A stretch of 64,000 nt of DNA from Vibrio superstes (GCF_003569005.1 NZ_BCUR01000001.1:1059893-1123892); one strand, 5' to 3'. Counted from the first letter of the stretch, positions 17,512-26,888 are shown. The notes: generated by a model not told the origin, from the sequence alone. A program made the numbers and translations.

Positions 17512-17868
17512 ATGCTAAGGATTGCAATAGTTGCTTTGTTATTGGTATCACCTGTTAGCCTGTCTAAGGGCTTGGTGGATGTTGACTATGAAAGCCGGCT
17601 CAACAAGCAGCAACAAGCCATTTATGAATTGATTATCGACAGTGAAGTGACGGAAGAATTTGTAGAGATCGTAACTGTAATGCTCCCATTCAAGCAACCG
17701 ATCCCGCTTATATATGGCAACTCTACCACTGAAGGACACGCTCAGTTGTTGAATGAGATAGAAGAAGAGGATGTATTAGCGGACCAACAGGAATCTTGCG
17801 AGGAAACTTATCGGTTATTGCTCGACAATTGGTATAGCAATTCACAACAACCAGAGACCTCGGTGTAA
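17512..17868 (+). CDS. unrecognised small exported protein
   Basis: 118 residues with a signal peptide MLRIAIVALLLVSPVSLSKG. The mature part is acidic (EIEEEDVLADQQESCEE) with one cysteine and a DNWYSN segment near the C-terminus. I do not recognise a family. The ATG at 17512 gives the signal peptide directly; the frame is open further upstream. The next gene starts three bases after its stop and the third overlaps the second, so the three probably act together in the envelope. Confidence 0.6.
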   Translation: MLRIAIVALLLVSPVSLSKGLVDVDYESRLNKQQQAIYELIIDSEVTEEFVEIVTVMLPFKQPIPLIYGNSTTEGHAQLLNEIEEEDVLADQQESCEETYRLLLDNWYSNSQQPETSV

Positions 17869-17871
17869 TTT

Positions 17872-18504
17872 ATGTTGAGATCGAGTGTCACTCTACTCCT
17901 TCTTCTACTCTGTCATTCGTTGCTTGCTGGTGAGCATGAGTCAAGGGTAGAGCATGTACCCTCATCTTTGTTTGAGTCTGAGCAGAGACCGACACCTAGA
18001 CTTGTATGGGTGTATACCTATAAATCCGAGAACGAAAATCAGAGCCTGTATCGAGCTAGGTTTATATCAAGGATGACGCCCGATTGTATTGCGCAGATCG
18101 ATTTTGATTCTGTAGAGGTTTTGAACAAGATTAACCGCAAAACTGAGTTTTCTTTAGTAGAGGAACAACTTAAAGGAAAAAGACCCGCCGGATTGTTGAG
18201 TATTACCTTCGATACCAAGGTTCAAGTACTCGAACAACGGGCCAACAAGCCGGGCTCAATCTCAATCGAGCAAAGCTTGTATAACTACAATATGTTTGTC
18301 GATGAAGCTGCCTTTGCTTATCAATTGCAACCCATCTCCGAAACTGAAGTGCTGGTGGATGTGCAAGCAAGTAATACGGTACGCCCTAGTGTTCCCGGAT
18401 GGGTCAATAATCTGTTCCAATCTAACGTGGACGATAAGGTGTTGCATTTTCAAGCTGCGTTAACGGCACTTTGTTCAAACTGGAAAAAGCCAAGTGAGTC
18501 CTGA
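17872..18504 (+). CDS. exported protein, possibly START-like
   Basis: 210 residues with a clear signal (MLRSSVTLLLLLLCHSLLAG). The mature part carries strands such as AGLLSITFDTKVQVLEQ and ETEVLVDVQASNTVRPSVP, followed by GWVNNLF, an order reminiscent of START/SRPBCC lipid-binding domains, where a strand-rich sheet ends with P-x-x-P-x-W and a long helix. This is a visual resemblance only. It is the second gene of a tight three-gene set whose last member is a membrane protein. Confidence 0.55.
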   Translation: MLRSSVTLLLLLLCHSLLAGEHESRVEHVPSSLFESEQRPTPRLVWVYTYKSENENQSLYRARFISRMTPDCIAQIDFDSVEVLNKINRKTEFSLVEEQLKGKRPAGLLSITFDTKVQVLEQRANKPGSISIEQSLYNYNMFVDEAAFAYQLQPISETEVLVDVQASNTVRPSVPGWVNNLFQSNVDDKVLHFQAALTALCSNWKKPSES

Positions 18505-18973
18505 ATCCTACTGGTTGATTGGGTTTGCCATGGTTGCGTTGAGCGTATGGAAAACCTATACAGGCCCGGCTTTGGCTGGGTTCTTAGGGCTGAGTTATCC
18601 CGAGATGTTTATGTTTAACATCCTTCCTGCAATGGGAGCGGGGTTCTTTGGTTGGTATTTTGGTTCTGTTTTAGAAGTGCCTTTACCGTTTAAAAGAGCA
18701 GTACACTTTCGGCCTAGGCTGCGTAAGTTTTTAAGAGCATGGAATCGTTATGGACAGATCAGTATGGCTCTGCTAGCGCCGATTTTGATAGGGATTCCTG
18801 TTTTTACCTTGGTATCACGTAAGTTAAAGCAGGGGGGGGTAAAAACCTTCACCCTGCTGTTTCTCTCTATCTTGCTGTGTAGTGGCGTGAGTTATTTTGG
18901 TTTCCTGCTTCTCAATTGGCAGGAATATATCGCAATCGAAGCCTTACTTCCTGATACGGTTGATCCTAAATAA
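18494..18973 (+). CDS. small polytopic membrane protein
   Basis: 159 residues with about four hydrophobic segments (near 5-25, 38-60, 90-112 and 124-145). It starts at a GTG inside the end of the preceding gene, overlapping it by eleven bases, which suggests translational coupling. A run of eight G (18832-18839) lies inside the coding frame; slippage there would truncate the last membrane helix. I do not recognise the family. Confidence 0.6.
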   Translation: MSPESYWLIGFAMVALSVWKTYTGPALAGFLGLSYPEMFMFNILPAMGAGFFGWYFGSVLEVPLPFKRAVHFRPRLRKFLRAWNRYGQISMALLAPILIGIPVFTLVSRKLKQGGVKTFTLLFLSILLCSGVSYFGFLLLNWQEYIAIEALLPDTVDPK

Positions 18974-19139
18974 CCATGCCTCGCTTCAGCGCAAGCTATT
19001 ACGCATTCCTACGGTAATACAAAGGAGTCCAATCACTAGCTCACTTTTTCTCCATTTCGATTTGTAAAACTATTGCGCATACTGCGTTACGCAATTTACT
19101 CTCGCTTATACCCGAATATCTAGTTATGTGGCCAAATTC

Positions 19140-19163
19140 ACTACACCACTACACCACTACACA
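19140..19163. repeat. short tandem repeat, unit ACTACACC
   Basis: Nearly three 8-base units in an otherwise empty spacer. A related string (GTGGCTAAATT ... CACTACAG) occurs near 20910. Confidence 0.5.
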
Positions 19164-19250
19164 TTGGTACAAATACTCAAAGAAATATACTCCCAGTTTA
19201 GATATTCTGAGTAATCAGTTCAGATATGTGCTGTGTGCTAAAAGAAAATA

Positions 19251-19269
19251 AACCACTGATAAAGTGGTT
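19251..19269 (-). terminator. terminator of the paralogue pair
   Basis: AACCACT / AGTGGTT around GATAA. On the minus strand it is followed by TTATTTTCTTTT. Confidence 0.65.
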
Positions 19270-19290
19270 ATTTTCAATGTTATGAAGTAT

Positions 19291-19770
19291 CTAAATTGCT
19301 GTTGCTTTATGTGAATCTCCAGAATTTAGCTGTTCCAGAGCTTCTGTGTAGCCTTTAGATGTTATTATTGCTTCTCTTCCTTTTGGAGTAATAATATGAA
19401 CTTCTGGCGTAGTTTCAAGTTGATTTAGTATGAAATTTTTACCTTTATTTGTTACAGGCATCATAGCTATATCATCACCAGCACATAATACTTTGACACG
19501 CACTTGTTGCTCATTATATGAAACGTTACCGAACTCTACTTTTTGCGTTTCATTTTTATTCATCTCTTGGCAACTAACACCAGCTATACGAACGAAGAGA
19601 GTCGCTTGTGCATTCATATAGAAGTAAACTCCATTATAAACGCCCTCAGCTTCTGGAGAGAAGACCGCCGCATTTCCTGATGTATCAGTCTTCACTGTCC
19701 AACCTGATGCACATGCAATTGAAGAAGAAGACATTAGCCCTACTAACATTAACTTGAGAATCTTATTCAT
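19291..19770 (-). CDS. unrecognised periplasmic protein, paralogue of its neighbour
   Basis: 159 residues. Signal peptide MNKILKLMLVGLMSSSSIACA, then SGWTVKTDTSGNAAVFSPEAEG. Two mature cysteines (SCQEM and LCAGDD) probably pair. It aligns along its whole length with the next gene on the minus strand: the W-V-T start, the GVYFYMN / GVFFHMD strand, the SC and C cysteines, PVTNKGKNFILNQL / PVSDAGLEFLNNEL, and a C-terminal GYTEA / GYTAA motif. It is a tandem duplicate of unknown role. Confidence 0.65.
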   Translation of the reverse strand: MNKILKLMLVGLMSSSSIACASGWTVKTDTSGNAAVFSPEAEGVYNGVYFYMNAQATLFVRIAGVSCQEMNKNETQKVEFGNVSYNEQQVRVKVLCAGDDIAMMPVTNKGKNFILNQLETTPEVHIITPKGREAIITSKGYTEALEQLNSGDSHKATAI

Positions 19771-19824
19771 TTTATCTCCGGTACTTAACAAACATAATCA
19801 ATGTGTATTGCAAACAAATCACTG

Positions 19825-20292
19825 CTACAGAGCGACCTCTTCAGAAAATTCGTCCTGACCAACTTCACTCATTGCTGCCGTATAACCTTCTGCGGAGATA
19901 TAACCTGTATGGCCACGTTTAGTGTTAATAGTGACACCTTTCTTTTTCAACAACTCGTTGTTCAAGAACTCAAGGCCTGCATCAGAAACTGGTGACATTT
20001 CCATGTTACCCTCTTCTGAGCACTTTATAGTTACTTTAACTGCTTGGTCGTTGTAAGTAACAACACTTGCTTTAGGCTCGTCCATCATACAAGACATGCC
20101 AGTTGCTTTCGTATTTACGATAAGGGTTCCATCTGAATCCATATGAAAGAATACACCTTGTGTTTTTCCTTCAACCGTATTTGAAACTGCAACTTTCTTA
20201 CCTTCAGTTGTAGTTTCTACGTTCCAATCTGATGCTATTGCTACTGAAGACATACCAAGACTTATCGCTATAGCCAATGAGATTTTGTTCAT
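19825..20292 (-). CDS. unrecognised periplasmic protein, paralogue of its neighbour
   Basis: 155 residues with signal peptide MNKISLAIAISLGMSSVAIA and mature start SDWNVETTTEGKK. Two cysteines (GMSCMMDE and IKCSEEG) match those of the paralogue. The mature protein is small, acidic at the end (EFSEEVAL) and looks like a soluble beta-rich domain. It precedes its paralogue on the transcript by 54 bases. A strong signal peptide and conserved cysteines support a real exported protein; no function can be given. Confidence 0.65.
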   Translation of the reverse strand: MNKISLAIAISLGMSSVAIASDWNVETTTEGKKVAVSNTVEGKTQGVFFHMDSDGTLIVNTKATGMSCMMDEPKASVVTYNDQAVKVTIKCSEEGNMEMSPVSDAGLEFLNNELLKKKGVTINTKRGHTGYISAEGYTAAMSEVGQDEFSEEVAL

Positions 20293-21075
20293 AATATTTC
20301 CTGATTAAATTAAATGTATTAGTGCTTTTCGCTAAGGGAATATTAAGTAATGTCCAATATTCGTTCAATAGGAGAAATAGTTTCATGGCGGGATATGATA
20401 AACAATATATAATAACTGTATTTATCATAAAAAATATAAATATCATTGGGTTATGTCTTTTTTGAGTGTGCATTATGCACAGAAGTGATAGCAGATATAA
20501 GAATGTGTAATATTGTTTGCAACAACTAAATTATAGTGTGCTTTTAGACTTTTCTAAGCTAGGCTTTAACACTGTGTTTACTTAATATAAATGTTCGTGA
20601 AGTTATTTTTATGTACAACTAATTATCAATTAGTCTAAGTCTACTATTGATAAACTGGGATGTAAGTTAATTTACGTAAAACTAAGATTAATGAAATTGA
20701 AATAGCTTGAGTTATTTTGCCAACAGGTTTATAACGCTAAAAGCAATGCAAACAGCTAGAATACTTTACGTATCGTAACTCGAAATTGTCCAGAACCTTG
20801 CTGAGGGGGACTTAACACGAAATTGCCCCATTGCGTTTACGTTAGGTTTTCTACACGGCATTGAGTTTGGCATTTAACCTACTTTTCTCATGACAAAAAC
20901 TCTAGAAATGTGGCTAAATTTGTTCATCCACTACAGCCTCACTCCCTTTTAGTTTCATGGAAATGTGAAGAGCTAGTTATTTAGTAAATATAAACAATAA
21001 CTTGTGAGCTATTAGGTATTTAACAATGGCACTTTATGCTCCACTAACTCCAACTGAGTTTATGGAGAAACACCG
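20293..21075. other. 783-base AT-rich spacer
   Basis: No gene is recognisable on either strand. Two copies of CGAAATTG followed by a C-rich stretch occur at about 20781 and 20818. It must hold the promoters of the periplasmic pair and of the GH5 gene. Confidence 0.5.
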
Positions 21076-22227
21076 TTGAAATTAGCAAAACACCACGCTC
21101 TTAGCGCGAGCCTCATTTGCGCTGTAACATTATCAGGATGCGGCTCAAGCACTGACAACAGCGATGCCACAGTCGTACTCGATGAGTCTTACTATACCGA
21201 CCTCTATGATTGGAACAAAAGCAAGGGGCTCAATGAGAGCTTTCTTGGTCGCGGTATCAACATGGGTAACTTCTTTGAGTCCCCTAGTTACGAAGGTGAG
21301 TGGAATGGTGGCCTAACCATTCAAGCTAGTGATTTTGATAATATTGCTAGTCACGGTTTTGCGAGTGTACGCATCCCTGTTCGCTGGAATGCGCATGCGC
21401 TGGAAAACGCGCCATTTACTATTGATGCAGCATTTCTATCTCGAGTCCAGCAAGTCGTTGATGAGGCGATTCAAGAAGATCTGCGCGTGATCATCAATAC
21501 TCACCACTACAATGAAATGTTCTACAACAAAGGTGAGTTTCAACATCACAGAGAAAGACTCAATGCAATCTGGAACCAATTAGCCATACATTTCCCATTG
21601 GATGAATACCCAGAGGATAAGCTTGTCTTTGAGCTGCTCAATGAGCCGCATGAAGAGGTGGGTGTCGATGAGTGGAACCTACTTATCGACGACTTAACTA
21701 GCCTGCTGTGGACAGACAATGCTGATACGCAGAACAACTCCCTAGGCCAACGAAAAATCATGATTGGCACGGCTGATTGGGGCGGCCCATTCAAACTGCC
21801 GGCCCTGAAACTACCGCAAGAATCTACGCCTGACAACACCATTATCACAGTGCACTTCTATGAACCATTTAAGTTCACCCACCAAGGTGCTGAATGGGTT
21901 GATGGCGCCAACAAATGGGCAGGCATGCGTTGGCTCGGCACTGATGCTGAAAAGCAGACGCTATATAACTATTTAGATGCAGTCTCTGACTGGAATAATG
22001 TGCAAGGGCGTGGATTTGAAATCAACATCGGAGAGTTTGGTGTCTATAGCAAAGTCTCAAAGCCCGAAGATCAAAGGGCTTGGACAGCTTTCATCGCCAG
22101 AGAGTCGGAAAAACGTAGCTTTAGTTGGCACTATTGGGAGTATAGTTCTGGATTTGGCGCGTATGACCCATATGCAAAGCAGTGGCGATCTGCGCTGATT
22201 GAGGGGCTTATTCCTACAGATAAGTAA
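21076..22227 (+). CDS. GH5-family glycoside hydrolase (endoglucanase-like) lipoprotein
   Basis: 383 residues with a lipoprotein signal ending LSGCGSS (Cys22). The GH5 TIM barrel is clear: GRGINMGNFFESP, SVRIPVRW, RVIINTHHYNEM, the acid/base Glu190 in FELLNEPHEEV, and the nucleophile Glu320 in EINIGEFGVYS. It probably cleaves beta-1,4- or related glucans at the cell surface. The start is a TTG after GGAG (21064); the ATG just before it is out of frame and stops at once. The long unlinked upstream spacer suggests its own promoter. Confidence 0.88.
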   Translation: MKLAKHHALSASLICAVTLSGCGSSTDNSDATVVLDESYYTDLYDWNKSKGLNESFLGRGINMGNFFESPSYEGEWNGGLTIQASDFDNIASHGFASVRIPVRWNAHALENAPFTIDAAFLSRVQQVVDEAIQEDLRVIINTHHYNEMFYNKGEFQHHRERLNAIWNQLAIHFPLDEYPEDKLVFELLNEPHEEVGVDEWNLLIDDLTSLLWTDNADTQNNSLGQRKIMIGTADWGGPFKLPALKLPQESTPDNTIITVHFYEPFKFTHQGAEWVDGANKWAGMRWLGTDAEKQTLYNYLDAVSDWNNVQGRGFEINIGEFGVYSKVSKPEDQRAWTAFIARESEKRSFSWHYWEYSSGFGAYDPYAKQWRSALIEGLIPTDK

Positions 22228-22713
22228 CAAAACGACACTGAACAGAGCTTATATGGACACGTGATGACGTCTCGCTATCCAAGCTAGGATGACCAGATAT
22301 TTACTACGATTGGTATTAAGTACAATGCAAGCGGGGCTTAAATGTATCTTGTTCTCTACTGCCGACAATATCGGTATGACTGATTTCTCACGGACAAGCC
22401 GCAGAAGCGCCCACGCAATCAGAGCTTATGGCACTTGCTAACAACGTAATTAAGCCGGCGCTTTAAAGCCAACGCCTTAATAGGTCTGGATAGACTGCCT
22501 ATTAGGGCGCCAGCATATGTGTGCTACTTCAAAACCACAGCAAATCGCAATAGCTTGGTCGCGGTGGGTGTTTTTTCTGATCATCTAATTGAGAATAATT
22601 GTTTGTTACACTTTGCATCTGTTACCAGTGCGTAAATTGATATCGATTAATTTAGTTAAAAATGTGTTTCCGTAATATGGGGTAACTCTTAATCACCTTG
22701 GAACGGAAGTACT
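22228..22713. other. intergenic region with hairpin and a short coding-like remnant
   Basis: 486 bases. A strong hairpin, GCCTTAATAGG at 22474 pairing with CCTATTAGGGC at 22498, has no T-run. Bases 22389-22466 read, in one frame, SHGQAAEAPTQSELM and then ANNVIKPAL before a stop, which looks like the first residues of an exported enzyme (class C beta-lactamases begin similarly), but no continuation exists. It is at most a relic. Confidence 0.35.
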
Positions 22714-23343
22714 ATGAAGTTAAAGTCGATTCTCGCAATATCACTCATGGCTCCACTTAGCGCTATGGCAGACCATGACCACACTATCATTGATGGTTTA
22801 GATTTTGGTCCATTAGCGCAGTTTGTTGGTACATGGAAGTCTGTTGAAAGTGGTGGCGTAGATATCTCACCGGCTCAAACAGGAACACCGCAAGGCGAAG
22901 GTGCACCAGCGATCACCCCATTTTATGAGGTGATGACGTTTGAGGTTGCGGCTGACGCGGTCAATGCGAGTGAGCAAACATTAGTAGCTCTGTACTATAA
23001 GCAAGAAGTCTTTAGAAAAGCCGACGACTCAAAGTTTCATGATCAACGAGGCTACTTCATTTACGACAAAGATAACCAGATAGTGTACAACTCATTTTGT
23101 GTACCAAGAACTACCTGTGTGACTGCTGAAGGTGTCGCAGGCAGTGAGATGTCCCTCAAGCTATCAGATCGTGGCATCGCAGAGTCTAACTATATGAAAG
23201 ATAATGCATCGACCACGGATTTCTCTATGAATATTAAGGTAGAGGGCGATACCTTAACCTATTCACAAACCACAGCGCTTGATATCTATAATCGCTCATT
23301 TGCTCATACCGACTCTTCGGTACTAGAGAGAGTAAAGAACTAG
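22714..23343 (+). CDS. exported haem-binding beta-barrel (nitrobindin/THAP4-like) protein
   Basis: 209 residues with signal peptide MKLKSILAISLMAPLSAMA. The mature part has the nitrobindin-type layout: GPLAQFVGTWKS near the start, then FYEVMTFEV, LVALYYKQEVFRK, the FHDQRGYFIYD strand and TLTYSQTT late in the chain. Family members are small barrels that bind ferric haem or related ligands. Finding it with a secretion signal is less usual. Haem binding here is inferred and not proven by a visible ligand histidine. Confidence 0.7.
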   Translation: MKLKSILAISLMAPLSAMADHDHTIIDGLDFGPLAQFVGTWKSVESGGVDISPAQTGTPQGEGAPAITPFYEVMTFEVAADAVNASEQTLVALYYKQEVFRKADDSKFHDQRGYFIYDKDNQIVYNSFCVPRTTCVTAEGVAGSEMSLKLSDRGIAESNYMKDNASTTDFSMNIKVEGDTLTYSQTTALDIYNRSFAHTDSSVLERVKN

Positions 23344-23364
23344 TTTTATCCAAATACTTCAATC

Positions 23365-23392
23365 AAAGGGTGACGCTTACGTTGCCCTTTTT
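23365..23392. terminator. bidirectional terminator
   Basis: AAAGGGTGACG / CGTTGCCCTTT with two wobble pairs and a following T-run, between convergent genes. Confidence 0.8.
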
Positions 23393-23397
23393 GCTAT

Positions 23398-24660
23398 TTA
23401 ATCGGGGTAGCGCTGTTTAATGGAAGATAGGTTGAGAAGCCAGTTTCCTATAAATAGGATCACCATGGAGGCAATCAGCACTAGAGTGGGTTCAAAAGGC
23501 GCCTTTGCAGTCAGTGCTGGTGTTGCGCCTGCAACAAACGCAGAGATACATCCTACCAAGGAGCTTGCGGTACCAGCCTTCTTTGACACGATTGAAAACG
23601 CGTAGACAAAGGTGTGTATATAGATAATGGATGCAGTAAAGAAACAGATTGCAGGGAATGCGATGAACATCCATGTCTTGGCTCCAAAGGCCATAAAGCA
23701 GATGGCGAGCAACACTCCGCTACCGATTCCCGCCCCATAAATACGCATGAGCCATTGCTTATTCCAAAGCTTTTTAGCAAGTAAATGACGATAGAATATT
23801 TGTCCGGAAAGCCAAAATACACCCATCAAGAGGCTCACTTGACCGTAAAAATCGGCTGACTTGTCGAAGCCTTGTTGAAAGATGTAGGTGGCAAAGACAT
23901 TGAAAGAAGAAATGATGGCGTAAACCATGCCAGCCGCGATGGTAAGACGGATGAACTGATCTTTGGTTAACACATACGAATAGCTGTCGACTAGGGTGCT
24001 TAGGTTAAAGCGAATCCGCTCTTTTAAAGTCTCGGTGAGTACTACAGTGACAAATAGGGCAATGACACCACTCATGGCAGAGAGGAAATAGAACACTGAT
24101 TGCCACCCAAACCAGGTCTGCATATGACCGCCAATGAAAGGGGCAATAATCGGTCCCATAGCCCAAACCAGACCTAGGGTAGCAAAGTGTTTGCTGAGCT
24201 CTTCTCCTTCGAATACGTCAGCTAATACAGCCCTACCGATAACGCCAAAAAATCCAGCGCAGAAGCCCTGTACTACTCGCAATGTGATGAGTTGATCAAG
24301 GCTGGTGGCATGAGCACACATAAACAGGGAAATACTGAATAAGATGGCACTGACTGAACAAAGCCACTTTCTACCCAGTACGTCTGAGATATAGCCCGAG
24401 AGGATTTGAGTAATGGCATAAGCCATGAGGTAAGACGAAACGATCAAGCTTCCAGAGTGGTCATTTTCACCAAAATGCTGAGTGATAGCGGGCAATGATG
24501 GCACCATGATGTCCACGGCAAATCCAAGGGCTAGAGTTAATGCAAATACAGAATAGAAGCAGGTTTTTTGTTGTGCATTCATTAAGTTGGGGTCATCAAG
24601 ATATCGATTCTTGAGTATAGGAGAGTTCGGCAATCGAATTACATCGATTGGATGTTTCAC
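23398..24660 (-). CDS. MFS transporter, Bcr/CflA-type drug exporter
   Basis: 420 residues with twelve predicted membrane helices. The MFS signature between helices 2 and 3 is seen in GYISDVLGRKWLC, preceded by DIMVPSLPAITQHF, which is typical of the 12-helix drug:H+ antiporter group (Bcr, CflA, EmrD). The substrate is unknown. The GTG at 24660 lies 12 bases after AGGAG; an internal ATG at 24582 (MNAQQKT) is a reasonable alternative that would remove a 26-residue N-terminal extension. Confidence 0.83.
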   Translation of the reverse strand: MKHPIDVIRLPNSPILKNRYLDDPNLMNAQQKTCFYSVFALTLALGFAVDIMVPSLPAITQHFGENDHSGSLIVSSYLMAYAITQILSGYISDVLGRKWLCSVSAILFSISLFMCAHATSLDQLITLRVVQGFCAGFFGVIGRAVLADVFEGEELSKHFATLGLVWAMGPIIAPFIGGHMQTWFGWQSVFYFLSAMSGVIALFVTVVLTETLKERIRFNLSTLVDSYSYVLTKDQFIRLTIAAGMVYAIISSFNVFATYIFQQGFDKSADFYGQVSLLMGVFWLSGQIFYRHLLAKKLWNKQWLMRIYGAGIGSGVLLAICFMAFGAKTWMFIAFPAICFFTASIIYIHTFVYAFSIVSKKAGTASSLVGCISAFVAGATPALTAKAPFEPTLVLIASMVILFIGNWLLNLSSIKQRYPD

Positions 24661-24685
24661 CAGCTGATAGATCTCCTAAAAAGAA

Positions 24686-24713
24686 AAAGGCCTCGGCGTA
24701 ATGCGAGACCTTT
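24686..24713 (-). terminator. terminator of the cbb3 oxidase operon
   Basis: AAAGGTCTCG / CGAGGCCTTT (minus-strand sense) followed by TTTCTTTTT. It lies just after the pentahaem gene. Confidence 0.85.
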
Positions 24714-24731
24714 CGTTCTTTGAGAGTAGAC

Positions 24732-26888
24732 CTACTTGATATTAATGTTTCTATCGCGTTGGTCGTACATATCAGGTGTGGTGTGAACCCCCCCTGCGAA
24801 ACCGGCTTTCTCAAGGGTTTCTCGCACGTCTTTCACATCCTCAGCGGTGACTACCACGTCCCTCGCTCCCAAGTGATAGCGTACGAAGGTAATCAGTTCC
24901 GCTAATTGCTGATCTGATAGCACGTCCTCGAAGCTTGCCATAGGCATGAAGTTCTTGTCTTCGACCAAGTAGGTGGGCTCTAAGCCACGCACGGTAACCG
25001 CTATGGTATTGAACGGGTCACGGTGCATTATGATGCCGTTATCTAGCAGTGCCGGTGCTATTGGATCTCGCCCTTTACCGTCTTCGCCGTGGCAAGCACC
25101 ACAGGTTTGTTGGTAAATAGGGTAGATGTCAGAGTTATAGGCGCTGTCGTCAAATCCTTTAGGCTTTAATACAACCGCGTCAGGACTGATGAAGTTATCG
25201 GAATCCCCTTTTATGAGGTAGTAAGACATAGATTCCACGTCTTCTCTGGTCATCAGACTGAGGCTGTTTTTCACTACATCAGCCATTCCGGCAAAGGCAG
25301 TACCTTTCGCTGAATGTCCGGTATGTAGAAAATCAGTCAATACCTCGACATCCCACCCGTCGGTGTATAGCTCATTTGAGGTAATATCCGGGGCATTCCA
25401 TCCATCGATGAGATTACCTTGGAATATACGGTCAGCAATGATGGCCTGAGCAATGTTACGCGGAGAATGACATTCAGAACAGTGTCCTAGGCCTGCGACC
25501 CAATACTTACCCTTTTGCCATTTTTCTACATCGTCTACGCTCTCTTTGAGCTCTGCTGGGACATCATAGGAAAGTGGATTGGTATCCATAAACACAATGT
25601 TCCAGCTAAGCAGTCCTAATCGAATATTCGACGGGAAGATCATGCTGTTGTCATCGTTACGCCTTGGCACTGCAGTGATAGATTGTAGGTATTCCCACAT
25701 GTCGAGCATGTCCTGGTCTGTGACGTACTGATAAGAGGTGTAGGGCATAGCAGGGTAGAGGTAGCCATGACGACCTTTACCATCAACCAGAGCCGCCTTA
25801 AAATCTTCAAAGTCGTACTCTCCTATACCCTCGCTGGTATGGGGTGTGATATTGGTTGAGTAGACGGTACCGAAAGGGGTCACGAAGGGCAAGCCACCGG
25901 CAAAGGGTTCACCGCCTTCAGCACTATGACAGGCTACACAGTCACCCGCGTGAGCGAGATATTCACCGCGTTCAATAGCGTCAGCGTCTAAGCTTGCAAT
26001 CTTTTCATCCCAATCTAAACGCGACTTGGTGATCATAGCGCCGATCGCTAGAATTTGGTTGCGTGACAATTGCCCTTCAAAGGCTGGCATGACGTTATTG
26101 AGACCAAATCGGATAGTGTGTTGGATCTCTTCTATGCTTCCGCCGTGAAGCCAAGTGTCATCAGAAAGGATGGGTAGGCCTAGCTCTTGATTGCTGATTG
26201 AACCATCACCATGACAAGCGGAGCAGTACTGAGTGAAGAGCTGCTTGCCGAGCTCGACCTTAACCGCTGGCACATTGGAATGACGTTGATTTAAAGAAGC
26301 TAAGTAGTAGGAGAGCTTCGCAATTTCATCTTCATTGAGGACCTCGTTGTACCCTGCCATTGCGCCATTGCGGCCTTTTTCAATGGAGTGAATAATGGCC
26401 TCATCACTGCCGCCATACATCCAATCGTTGTCGATGAGGTTGGGGAAGTGCTTTTGACCTTGGGCATTGTCTCTGTGACAAGCCGCACAATGGGTTTGAA
26501 ATAGCATTCGTCCTGAGGTGGTAATGGCCTCATTTTGCGCAAGGCTCATTAATGAGGTGTCAGTGACCGTTGCGAATTGCTCGTCCAAGGTTGTACTCGT
26601 GGTACTTAGTTTGTCGTCACTTTGCTCCCAGTCCACCAAGCCTTGCCAATTGCCAAGCCCTGGGTACAGAATCAAATAGCCAACGGAGATAGAGAAGGCA
26701 ACAAAGTAACTGATAAACAGCAGCTTAGGTGGCGGTGCATCATTTTCATCTATGCCATCAAAGGTTGCTAAAGACTTGTTTGCGTCCGCTTCGTGATTTT
26801 TGCGCCAATACTTGACGACAACTCCCACCATTAATACAAAGAAAACGACGGTGCAGATAACGGCCCATAAGTTCCAGAAACTACTCAT
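24732..26888 (-). CDS. ccoP: CcoP fused to a three-haem dehydrogenase-type cytochrome c (five haems)
   Basis: 718 residues, more than twice the usual CcoP length (about 300). Residues 1-295 are CcoP: a first membrane helix, the PPPKLLFISYF segment with a second helix and LYPGLGNWQG, then haem motifs CAACH (134) and CSACH (222). Residues about 300-690 resemble the cytochrome subunits of alcohol and gluconate dehydrogenases: ERGEYLAHAGDCVACH (317), FGTVYSTNITP, CSECH (470) and CGACH (596). No dehydrogenase subunit is nearby. The chain may pass electrons from a periplasmic dehydrogenase straight into the oxidase. The start overlaps the ccoO stop. Confidence 0.88.
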   Translation of the reverse strand: MSSFWNLWAVICTVVFFVLMVGVVVKYWRKNHEADANKSLATFDGIDENDAPPPKLLFISYFVAFSISVGYLILYPGLGNWQGLVDWEQSDDKLSTTSTTLDEQFATVTDTSLMSLAQNEAITTSGRMLFQTHCAACHRDNAQGQKHFPNLIDNDWMYGGSDEAIIHSIEKGRNGAMAGYNEVLNEDEIAKLSYYLASLNQRHSNVPAVKVELGKQLFTQYCSACHGDGSISNQELGLPILSDDTWLHGGSIEEIQHTIRFGLNNVMPAFEGQLSRNQILAIGAMITKSRLDWDEKIASLDADAIERGEYLAHAGDCVACHSAEGGEPFAGGLPFVTPFGTVYSTNITPHTSEGIGEYDFEDFKAALVDGKGRHGYLYPAMPYTSYQYVTDQDMLDMWEYLQSITAVPRRNDDNSMIFPSNIRLGLLSWNIVFMDTNPLSYDVPAELKESVDDVEKWQKGKYWVAGLGHCSECHSPRNIAQAIIADRIFQGNLIDGWNAPDITSNELYTDGWDVEVLTDFLHTGHSAKGTAFAGMADVVKNSLSLMTREDVESMSYYLIKGDSDNFISPDAVVLKPKGFDDSAYNSDIYPIYQQTCGACHGEDGKGRDPIAPALLDNGIIMHRDPFNTIAVTVRGLEPTYLVEDKNFMPMASFEDVLSDQQLAELITFVRYHLGARDVVVTAEDVKDVRETLEKAGFAGGVHTTPDMYDQRDRNINIK

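Noticed and set aside
22389..22466. Beta-lactamase-like N-terminal remnant
   Set aside because: About 25 codons resemble the start of an exported hydrolase, but there is no continuation and no start codon or signal peptide in frame. Too short to call.
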